DNA of 64,000 nucleotides, from the NCBI RefSeq assembly GCF_902806685.2, contig NC_048553.1, positions 12,257,440 through 12,321,439 of the forward strand. Reading direction: 5' to 3'. Shown one piece after another: positions 20,933 through 32,900 of the stretch (positions are counted from its first letter, which is position 1; each line of letters opens with the position of its first letter). The stretch is from Maniola hyperantus (Eukaryota > Arthropoda > Insecta > Lepidoptera > Nymphalidae). The notes under the pieces were generated by a model. That model made no database searches and had not been told where the DNA came from. It saw only the letters and a list, made by a program, of their open reading frames with translations. The position numbers and the translations under genes are program-made.

Positions 20933-23900
20933 GTTTGTAGACCAATCCCTTATGCGGTATATCTATAGTGGGACCACGGCCCCATGGTGGTATACTGTAG
21001 ACCAACCAGGTCAAACTCACGTGGGACCATGAACCCGGCACGATTTTTAGTTAATTTTTTTGATGCTAAAAACATAGACGCACCTATTTGCTTAACATCA
21101 TCAAAGCTTAAGTATTCATTATCCACATAATTTTATCAAATAAATTTTTCGTCTCTTCAATGATTAAATGTCTATAATAAACATAACATCAGCACCCAAT
21201 ACGTTATTTCTCTTTACTTCAAGACAAGGCAACCCTTTGTAGACCAATCTCTTCTATTCTTTCAGTCTCCTCAGGCACTCCTCCTACTACTGACAAAGAA
21301 ATTATTTTGCTAGCTTTACTAGCTTTAATGAGTTCTACAATCGTTGCCATGATTTAAAATGCCTGACTCTTGCATTTTTGGTAAAGAGTTAGCTTACGTC
21401 CCGGGGAAGGACATAGGCTACTTTTGATTGAGGAAAATTAAAGAGTTCCCACGGGATTTTTAAAACCTAAATCCACGCGAAAAAATGAGTAAATTCATAG
21501 CTTTAAAGTTTTTTTAGCAAAATCAAATCAAATCAAAAACATTCTGCTTAACAGACATCAAAGCGCAAAGACAATTTAAAAATAGATCGGACATGTCCAG
21601 GTCATGAAGCAGACTACCTGAACTTAGCAGTCCGGGACGGTGGCCTGTCCCTCACCATGGGCCTGGGCAACGGCAAGCAGGAGATGCATATCAAACCTTC
21701 GAAGACCCGCTTCGACGACCACCAGTGGCACAAACTTACTGTTAGGAGAAGGATTCAGGAGGTAAGATTTAATACTAGACGTATTATTATATGTAAGATA
21801 TGTAGTCCAAGTCATGAGGGTCTACCTAAATTAGGTATTGGCGCGCGTTGGCCTGACTAGTGGTCACGCCAACGTCCCGTCATTTAAGGAATCACCAAAA
21901 GTCTTCTTCCTTACCTTATCCCATGCAACGTGGGGTCGGCACAACATGTCTTTTTCTTCCACTTACATCCATCAACGTATTATTCTTTAAAAAAAAACTA
22001 TCCACCCCTTTTACGAGCATTTCATCTTTCACGTAATCTATCCATCTTTTCTTTGGTCGTCCTCTCCTCTTTTTTCCTTCTTTATTTAACACTAGCTGCC
22101 CCGGCGAACTTCGTACCGCCTAACAGTCGATTCTTTTTCAGGCAATTTTTTAAATTTTTCGCTCCGTAGAACCATCCTCGTACTTCAAGGAATATTATAA
22201 AAAAGAATTAGCGAAATCGGTTCAGCTGTTCTCGAGATTTGCGATCAGCAACACATTCAGCAATTCATTTTTATATAATATTTAGAGATTCAGTATGATG
22301 CAATATCGATGAAGGTAAGAAATATTATAACCTTTAAAACAAATCTAACTTAAATCGGTCCAGTGTTCAGACACCCAGATTTAGCAGGTGTATATTTTAA
22401 AACTCACGTTCGACAGAAAATAAAGATTCATCGGGTCGGTGTTTATTTACGGGTGAGTTACTCCGGGTGGATAGATTGTTGGAAACTGAATTATTTAGTG
22501 CTGGACCCAGAACCTACAGTATTTATGTACCTTTTTATAGGTATTTGTATAAAACGTGCGACAGTATTACAAGGGATTGAAATGGCAATAAAATAACTGA
22601 ATGTCTTTTGGTCTTTTGCTTTGTAGACAGTTAACCTATTTTCGGGAGGAACTCGGCATAACTTCAGAGTGTGGAGTTACTTATTAGAGTGAGGGAACTG
22701 TTGACTTGATCCTGAATCAATGAACGTAAGGGGGGCACTGTTCGTAGCAGTCGAGTCGTCCACGCGGGTCCTGGGGTACCTGTTCGGGGCGTTGGCCCCC
22801 TTCAGTGGGTGCAACGCCGTCTGCAACACTACCGTCTACAGTCGGCTCGCGGGGTGTGACCACTGGTCAGTTTGGTGCAGAGGCGGATTAAATGTCCAGA
22901 GCGTCCTAAGCAAGCATCTCATAGGCGCCTCTCTAGCAGCCATATTAAAAAAAATACTAACTTCGAAAGAACGATAAATCGTGTAGACTGTAGAGTCCGA
23001 AACATGTTAAGATGGCAATCGTAGTAGGAGGCGGGGGAACGCCCCGCCCACACGCACGTCAACTACGCTCACCCGCAACGGGTTAGCGCGGGGGCTGTGC
23101 GGGTGTTTGCGTTGTGGCGGTTGCCACAATAGTAACTAGATGGCGCTGTTCAATCGATGACATAAGTCCCGAACAAATGTACCGCCGACAGTACTCGCAC
23201 TAACAGAGTGTTCTGCAATCTGGACTATATATAGAAGTTTCAAGATACAACCGTCGGCCCAGCTGGCGCTACCGAGCACAACCAACCGCTCGGTGGGAGA
23301 TCTCCCCTTTGGTACGGTCGAGCCTGCACACCGCTCGCATACAGCGTTTCCTCCTCGAGTGCCATCTCGACCTGTCACGTACTATAATTGCAAAGCTGTT
23401 AGTTGGTGATTATACCAAGTGGACGAGTGACGACTTCACACTTTGCTATATCAAAGAAGAGGCGGTCACTCGAAGATTTTGCATAGAAACCCAACTCTAC
23501 ATGACTGCACGCTCCCTTTCGTAATCTCGCGCCCCTAGGCACATGCCTAGTTGTCCTTAGGTATAATCCGCCACTGGTTTGGTTTGAGTGTGGGTGGGTA
23601 AGGGCAAGGTGTTCATACTAGTCGCGGACTCTTGCTATTTATTTATGGCAATAGATGCAAACATAGATTTCTTGGTATTACATCAGTTTGCAGAACAGAA
23701 AACACGACCTGTACCCGTAGTACAAGATTTTACGTCTCACCAAACGAAACCAAATTCGAGAGTCGAAATACTTCCGCGTTACAGTAAAATGGACCTAAAC
23801 AGCCTTGAATTGAAGTCAAATATTCAATGCCACTGATTTTAATTTCGCAATGTTTCCGCTTGGAGCGCTGGCTGTAGAAGTGTAGACAAACTTGAGCTTT

Positions 23901-26900
23901 AAAACAAGGATTCAGTTCACTGTAACGCGGAAGTATTTCGACTCTCGAATTTGGTTTGGTTTGGTGAGACGTAAAATCTTGTACTACGGGTACTGATGGG
24001 TTTCCGGAAAGTCATTTGTGCAGCTTGAATATTTGATATTACTGTAGCAAACTACTGGGAAATATACATTAAAATATGGTTTACTAGCTGATGCCCGCGA
24101 CTTCGTCCGCGTGGGTTTAGGTTTTTAAAAATACCGTGGGAACTCTTTGATTTTCCGGGATAAAAAGTACCTAGTATGTATATTGTATGTACCTACCAAA
24201 TTTCGTCAAAATCGGTTGAACAGATGGGCCGTGAAAGGCTAGCAGACAGACAGACAGACAGACTTTCGCATTTATAATTATTTACTGAACAACTGTTGGT
24301 TTGTGTTAAATTAAAGCAAACTTAAACATGGCTGCAATCCTCAGGTAAGTTCTGATTATTATCATTGCACTTAAAACTTGTGTAACAAATTTTGCAGGTG
24401 GGGGTTGGGGGGGGGGGGGGGGGGGGGGGGGGTTAGTCCGTAACTAAAACAAAGTTTAATTTCTGTTCTTTGTTTACAGATTACGCCGTTCACCAGCTTC
24501 TGCAGGGTAAGTGTTGGAAAATATATATTTGGATTTTAAAGCTTGGATCTACCAAGTAATATATTTTGGGTTTAAGTTTTCTTTAGTTTTAGTTTTTTTA
24601 TTAAAGAAAATATTTGAGCATTTTCTTTTGGAAATATTTTTTTGTATATTTTTTATGCTGTGTATGTGAAGCATGTACACATACCTACAGTGGCCGGCAG
24701 GAAATATTGTACATCGATCTTTAGAAAGAGGTTTCGGCTTCGTAGGGTGTTGTCTCTGTCACTCATATTTATATGACGTTTTGTCGTTTTCAACAACACG
24801 CTCGCCCGCACGTCACTCGCGTTATCCCGCACCGGGTTAGCGCGGGGACTGTGCGAGTGTACGGGGTGTCCCCACTCTGATTGCCATCTCCACCTGTCGC
24901 GTACTTATAGGTATCTCATATCGCTGGTGTATAACTTCGCTGAGCAAACGTCAATCTAAAGTTACTTGTGAAACTTGCGACACTATTAAACGTATCTCGC
25001 TTAAGACGATATTATCTATGTAGAGTCAGTAAAAAAAAATAAGCAACTATGTATTAATTAAAAAAATATCTAATTATTATTGACAAAACAACTGTCTACC
25101 CAATTCAAATATCTATCATCTATCATCATTCTAAATAATATCTGTCCACGGCTGTCCTCACGTGTTTAGTCGACGTCGAAACTAGTCGGGCTAACGTCGA
25201 CTACACACGTGAGTAAGCCGGGACAGATATTATTTAAAATGGAAATCACTCACGGTAGTTTAAACGCTAAAATCTATCATCATCGTCATTTCAAAATGCG
25301 GACGCCCTCTGCCACCCCGATTGCGCAACTTGTCGCGTACTTATGTATCTCATATCGCTCGTGTTCGTCAACAAAAATTAGTAAGTACCTACCTATTAAG
25401 CAAAAACCGGCCAAGTGCGAGTCAGGCTCGCGCAATGAGGGTTCCGTACTACAGTCGTATTTTTTCGACATTTTGCACGATAATTCAAAAACTATGATGC
25501 ATAAAAATAAAAAAAAAATCTGTTTTAGAATGTACAGGTGAAGACCTTTCATATGATACCCCACTTGATATAGTTATCTCACTTCGAAAGTTGAAAATAC
25601 TAATTATTAGTTCATAACCATAATTTTTTTTGTGTGATCTAACCCTAAATTCATGGTTTTCAGATTTTTCCCCAAATGTCAGCTATAAGATACCTGCCAA
25701 ATTTCATGATTCTAGGTCAACGGGAAGTACCCTGTAGGTTTCTTGACAGACAGACAGACAGACAGACAACAAAGTGATCCTATAAGGGTTCCGTTTTTCC
25801 TTTTGAGGTACGGAACCCTAAAAAACTGGACAAGTGTGAGTTGAACTCGTGTGAAGAGGATTCTGTACGATGTAGGTACCTATGTATTATGTATAATATA
25901 ATTTTGAGAGATTTACCTTGTTGTTATAAGACTATAGACTCGTTATAGGTTTCCCTGTAATAATTTATAAGTAAAAAAACAGTTTTTTGTTTTGTTTTTT
26001 TAAAAAAGCTCAGTAGTTTCAGAAATAATTCAAGGAGGAAGATGGGATGGTCAATTTTCATATAATATTTTCTTTAACAAATTTAAAACTATTCGTTTAA
26101 AAATATATTTGATGTCCTTCCCCGGGATGTAAGCTAACTCTGTACCAAATTTCATCAAAATCGGTTGAACTGTTGGGCCGTGAAAAGCTAGCAGACAGAC
26201 AGACACACTTTCGCATTTATAATATGGATGTTTCTATTTTTTTACTGCTGACTCTACATATTTTGTCATGTGATTCAAGCCACAATCGTGCGGCAGTTCT
26301 GTAATATCGCCCGCAGTAAACACGTCATCATGCGTGCTTTGTGCCAACAGACAACTTAATTACTGTAATCGTCATCATCATCATCAACCGATAGACGTCC
26401 ACTTGTGTGTTGTGTTTCGGATTGATTATGCTGCGTAGGCCCTACTGGCCACTACAGCGTCACGGGGGGGGGGGGGGGGGGGGGGGCTTAGGACCAGTGG
26501 CGTGCAGCTCATAGAGGCATAAACGCACTGCTTACCCTCATTGTAATAAATCAATGCTTATTTTTCATTATAACCGGCCGTAAAATAAGTTCATACCTAA
26601 ATGCATACCCTTGCTTGAACTCCTGTGCACGCCACTGCTTAGGATGACGTTGGGATGGGAGGAGTAGTTGGACTACTGGTTAGTCCGTACGCCCCCGAGG
26701 CCGTGGCGTGAGCCCACGTCCGGGTGACGTGAGAAATCTGGGACCTCGTCTTCGCCGGCGAAGACGCTGTGACGTCCATTGCTGGACATAGGTCTCTTGT
26801 AGGGACTTCCATACACCACGGTCTTGCGCCGCCTGAATCCAGCAATCCGCAATCCATGCGACTTGTTTGATGTCGTCTGTCCACCTAGTGTGGGGTCGTC

Positions 26901-29900
26901 TAACGCTGCGCATTCCGGTGCCGGAAAAACCAACTGACGTTGGGGTCTTAAAGCACCCCAAAGTGCTAAGAATGGCGACCTCGCATTACTGTAATGTTAT
27001 ATTAATACTATCATTTTGTTCGTATATATTAATACTATCTATATTAATACTATATTAATACTATCATTTTGTTCGCGCTCCCGATCGGCCCGTGATATCA
27101 CTGGGGGCCATGCCTGAAAATCAGCGCTGCAGTCGACCGACTGTAGCAATAAGCCGAGGCAGCGCCCCGTTCGGCCAAGATAGACTCTAAGCTAGTTTTA
27201 AGAAGTGGGTGCCTGGGTCTTGGGGAACCAGGGAGCATGGACACTGGTCGGCTCCTTGGTTCCCCAGGGACTACGGCACCCTACCTGGTTCTACCTATTT
27301 GTAAATTTGGCTGAATAAAAGGTTTTTATTATTATTATTATTATTTAAATACCTATAATGTAGTTACTAGCTGATCCCAGCGACTTCTTCCGCATGGATT
27401 AAGGGTTTTAAAAATCCCTTGGGAACTTTTTCATTTTCCGGGATAAAAAGTAGCCTATGTCACTCTCCAGGTCTTTATGCCCGTGCAAAACATTACGTCG
27501 ATCCATTGCTAAATCGTTAAAGGACAACCCAACCAACAAACACACTTTCGCATTTATTAGGGACTAGCTGATGCCCGCGACTTCGTTCTCGTGGATTTTG
27601 GGGTTTTAAAACTCCCCTGGGAACTCTTGGATTTTCCGGGATAAAAAGTAGCCTATAGTATATAGTAGGTCTTTATATCCGTCGCTACGTTGCGATGTGA
27701 TTACAGGACAAATCAACAAACAAACACACTTTCACATTTATAATATGGGCAGTAAAGTGATATGGATAGGTAGTGATGAAACTTAGAGCCTTTTGAACTT
27801 TAGGGCCTCAATAGTTCAACCGGTATAGGAGTGGACTGAAAACCGAAAGGTCGACGGTTCAAACCCCGCCCGTTGCACTATTGTCGTACCTACTCCTAGC
27901 ACAAGCCTGACGCTTAATTGGAGAGGAAAGGGGAATATTAGTCATTTAAAAAATGGCTAATATTCTTTAAAAAAAAAAAAAAAAACTGTGTATTTCATTT
28001 TGATACATCCATATTTTGGTTAATATATGAGAACCTCCTCCTTTTTTTGAAGTCGGTTAAAAATAATAGATATTGCTTTGAAAGGTTTTGCAAATATATT
28101 CAAATGAAACGTTTTCGAATACTGATGGTTTTGTTCAAGAATAACCTTTTCAAAATACCAAGTTATTTTTGTTGAACATGTTTCATGGATTTCATTGAGA
28201 TAATATCGTTAGTCCTAAAGCTGGGTACACACTATGTATTTAACGCGCTTAACGCGTGACTGGTGGTGTATGTGGATTTTATGACTGGCTTAGCGGGTAG
28301 TTCGCTAACTCAAGACCTATCTGACCAATCAAATCAAATCGAATCATTTATTCAAAGTTGGTACTATCGTACACTTTTTGATAGTCAGTTGTTGGAATTG
28401 GAGTGGTAACTAGCCTACGCTCGTGACTTCGTCCGCGTGGACTACATACATTTCAAACCCCTATTTCACCCCCTTAGGGGTTAAATTTTCAAAAATCCTT
28501 TCTTAACGAATGCCTACGTCATTATAGCTATCTGAATGTCAAATGTCTGCCCGATCCGTCCAGTAGTTTGAGCTGTGCTTTGATAGATCAGTCAGTCAGT
28601 CAGTTTCATAACGTTTCCGCTTGGAGCGCTGACTGTAGATGTATGGACAAACTTAAGCTTTAAAACAAGGCATATAGCACACTGGTATTTCGATTGTTCG
28701 TAGCATGTTCGTAGCATGTTCGTAGACAATAATCTCTATTCGAAGTTCGAACAGACAAAAGTTCAGAGAACTTACAAGTTCGAGAACTTGGGTACTCTGC
28801 CTTACATCGCAATAAGTTGCGTGTTCGGGGCAATTCGTTTGGGGACAAACTATTTATACCCTATGCATGAGCTATCTATCCGTCTCTGTTGTAGCGAAAT
28901 TACACTTTCAAACGAATTACCGTTTCTGTCCAATGTGTATCCAATGTGTATCCAATATGTTTACAAGTAATATCTTGAAAACTAATTTCATTATACACCA
29001 CACCGCCCCGCGGAATATGAAAACAGTTTCCGTGATAAAAGTTACCCTAAACGGTTCCAGATATATACAGGACTAGCTGATGCCCGCGACTTCGTCCGCG
29101 TGGAATTAGGGTTTTAATAATCCCGTGGGAACTCTTTGAATTTCCGGGATAAAAAGTAGCCTATGTCACTCTCCAGGTCTTTATCTATACCCATGCAAAA
29201 AAATTACGTCAATCCGTTGCAACGGGATTGAAGGACAAACCAACAAACCAACAAACAAACACACTTTCGCATTTATAATTAGGGTACTGATATGTATTTA
29301 TTCCTTGTTGCCAGGTATCAGCGGTAGTAGACGACGTGTACTCGGAACACTCGCACGTCGCTGGCTCGTTCACCATGCTGGCGAGTTCCAGGGCTCACGT
29401 GGGGGGCTCCTTGAACGCCAGAGCTTTGCCAGGTGCCAGGGTTCACACTAACTTCATTGGGTGCCTGAAAAAGGTGAGTTGTTTGATCAAAGATATATTT
29501 TAAAGTTGATTGATTATTTATTTATTTTACTAGCTGATGCCCGCGACTTCGTCCGCGTGGAAATTTGGTTTTTAAAAACTCTTTGATTTTCCGCGATTTA
29601 TCCCGGATTTTTTCTGCCGGCGACGACTCACTTTACTAAGTATTTTAGAGAAAAAACTACTAGCTTTATGTTTACAAAGTATAGTTATTTCAACTAATGA
29701 ATAAATAAACTATGTCTAATGTTACATTCCTGTACAATTTTCATACCCCTAATCTTATTTATTAACGCCCAAAGTTGTCATAAATTTTGTCTTAAAATAG
29801 GAATCTTTTGAGGCTCGTAACTTTAAAACATATTTTTTTTTAATGTTTCATATATCAATAAACCTAGATAATGACGAGATCATCATCATGATTTATATAG

Positions 29901-32900
29901 TAATTAGATAAGGCTAGATTTAAGTTTTATTGTATTAAAAAAAAAAAAACAATTACATGAATATTAAAAAAAAAATGACGAGATTAATCGATATAATACT
30001 TAGTTTTGAGCATACAATATCAAATAATGTAGTAATTACCCTCCTACGTTTGTATGAAGAAAGCACCGAACTGAGCCCACTTAACAGCAGAAAGCGAAGT
30101 TATTACATTTATTTCTGATCTGCGAGTTTCGGCGGATCCGGTGTATTATTTTAATTAAAATTAATATACTTCTCGTTTCGTAATATATTCACTTATAATA
30201 CCACAAGAGCTTCAAAATTATCGGGAAATACCCGATTTTCCTGAAAAACTTGACGACTTTATTTGTTTGCAGGGAACCTTGAGGGAAATGCCAGATAATT
30301 TTGAAGCTCGTGTGGTATTCGGGGGATTATTTTTCCGTCCGAAATGTCGGCCAAAATCTCCAATTTTCACAATTGAATTCAACCTGTCAGTTTGACGTGT
30401 GGTTAATTTGACTGGATCATGTTTTGTTTTTTATATATAGCAACTACCAGAGAAAATTTTCGAAAAATTATCAGTATAATACCATGTAGGTTGTACCACG
30501 TGACGTCGAATGGTGCAATTCTATTGGTCGACATTTGGGTCGGAAAAATAATCAACGTTATCATTATTTGATTTTAATAACGCTCCATGATAATTATTAA
30601 ATTCTTTGTTTACTTGCTGTTTGAATTGACCAACAAAATAATGTGAATTGGAATGAACTCGAAGCATTTTTGCTCTCCGTTGTTTTTTCATTTATACATC
30701 ACTAGCCGATTCCCTCGACTTCGTTCGCGTGGAATTAGGTTCTTTAAAAATCCCGTGGGAACTCTTTGATTTTCCGGGATAAAAAGTAGCCTCCAAGTCT
30801 GAATCTATACCCATGCATTAAATCACATCAATCCGTTGCACCGTTGCGACGTGATTGAATGACAAACCAACAAACCAACAAACAAACACACTTTCACATT
30901 TATAATAGGGGTACCGATCATCATTTATCATCAACCGATAGATGTCCACAGCTGGACATAGGTCTCTTGTAGGAATTTCCACCGCCTGAGTTTAACGACT
31001 CCCTGCGACTCATTTGATGTCGTCTGTCCACCTAGTGGGGGGATCTTCCAACTATGATGGATTCTACCTAATATGATATCATCAGCCAAGAAAAGATTTT
31101 GACGAATTCCAACAGGATTGAAAGAACTAAACCCACGCGAAGTTGCGGCTATCAGCTAGTACTCGTATGTTCTAATATCTTTCCTCATTCCAGGTGGAGT
31201 TCTCAGCAGATACCCTTCGGCTGAACCTCATAGACTTGGCTAGGACTGGTAGCAAGCTCATAACTGTCACAGGAAGACTGGAGTACGCCTGCACCGCGAC
31301 CGATGCCGCCGACCCGGTCACGTTCGCTACTAAGGATGCGCATTTGGTAAGCGGTTCTGTTTAAAACGTTATCCCACTTCTGAAGCCATATTTAATTTTC
31401 GAGCAAGCATAGAGAAGTGTATTGTGGGCACAAACCACCACCTATAGGCGCCTAATGGCCGGACACCCCCGATCACAAGCTTAGACAGTTGCTGAGGATA
31501 AAAGGGGGCCCACGCCCGTTCGGTACCCTCATTTCGTACATTGTCTTGATTACCACGTGACTTTTGAGTCCACCAATCACAAAAAGCATTTTTCCCTGTC
31601 CCCCGCCAACATTTTACGATTTTATGCGTACTCTTGAGGTTGAATTCTCTGTGATTGTGGGTATAGTAATTACAACACATACAAACTTTTTATTTATTTT
31701 TTAAATAGAATATTAGCCATGTTAAATGACTAATATTCCCCTTTCCTCTCCAACTAAGCGTCAGGCTTGTGCTAGGAGTAGGTACGACAATAGTGCAACG
31801 GGCGGGGTTTGAACCGTCGACCTTTCGGTTTTCAGTCCACTCCAATACCAGTTGAGCTATTGAGGCTCTAAACTGGTATAACTCTAACTGATCACCAAAT
31901 AAATCCTTCTATGAAAGGCGCCAAGATAAACCAAATTCACAGATATCAAACACCAAAGGGACCCCTTGAGTGGCAGTAAACGCTTAACTCAAATCCAATA
32001 AGGGTCCCGGGTCTAATCAGATGAAACGAACTCCGGACCACTCTGCCAAATTCGAGAGTTCGTCGCATCGAGCGTACTCCACTTTAGCGGACGCTCACTG
32101 TAATGGTCTGGATAATGTTTACCGCACACGACCGAAAATAGTCACTCCGATAAAAGAGCATAGTAATTTAGGACGTTTTACGTTTGCCACTAAGAACTTT
32201 TGTAGAAGTTTGAAAAGTAATGTTAAACTTTAAGTTCAAGCATTATTTAATTTTTGTAAAAATCAAGCGTTTTCAAAGCTTGGTAGTTTGATAGATGTGT
32301 GAGTTACAAAATACCTTGCCGATCGATGGCCTTGACTGAAATATAAATATCAATATATATGGTTGTAAGTACCTACTTAACAAACGGTCACGCAAGAAAC
32401 GGTCCTATTAAAATCCTATCCGATTTTTGTCGGAGGTTCCTATTTTGTCCGTCTCGACACCGACAGTGAATGGTAATTTGCAGAATATTATTGTAACCTT
32501 TTTTTTGGCGTAACATCTTAGAACACTGGACTTTTGCCCCGGAAAATCAAATAGTTCAAATTTAAAGAGTTCAGATTTTCAAAAACCTAAATGCATGCAA
32601 ATGAAATCATGGACATCATCTACTACAGTAATATATATGTTGTATCTGAAACAATATCAAAAACACATATCAATGTTAGAAATGTCATAATGTTGCAGTT
32701 TAAAATAAAGCGGTTGTCTGCGTTTTGCCTTATATTATAGGGGACGATTTTTCACGCAAACCATTGTTTTTAATTGGCACTTATCCCCTCACGATGGTCC
32801 GCCATTGCAAAGTAATGAGGTATGTGAAAAGTTATTGTTGTTTGAATACGTGAAGTTTGAATGGCCCTCGCTTTGAAATACGCCATTCAAAGCGGAATGG

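Larger units (their letters stand above)
22878..23577 (+). mobile_element. element with TIR CAGAGGCGGATTA, carrying two nested insertions
   Basis: Left CAGAGGCGGATTAAATGTCC, right ATAATCCGCCACTGG. A compact antisense copy at 51228-51540 lacks the insertions. Here a GC-rich MITE (about 23005-23382) is inserted, and a solo LTR inside that. Small frames across it are not genes. Confidence 0.7.

Noticed and set aside
22720..22977. 85-codon frame as a gene
   Set aside because: The second half is the start of the CAGAGGCGGATTA element, and the first half has no recognisable domain.
26639..26961. three overlapping minus-strand genes
   Set aside because: They are frameshifted pieces of one decayed RTE-type LINE protein.
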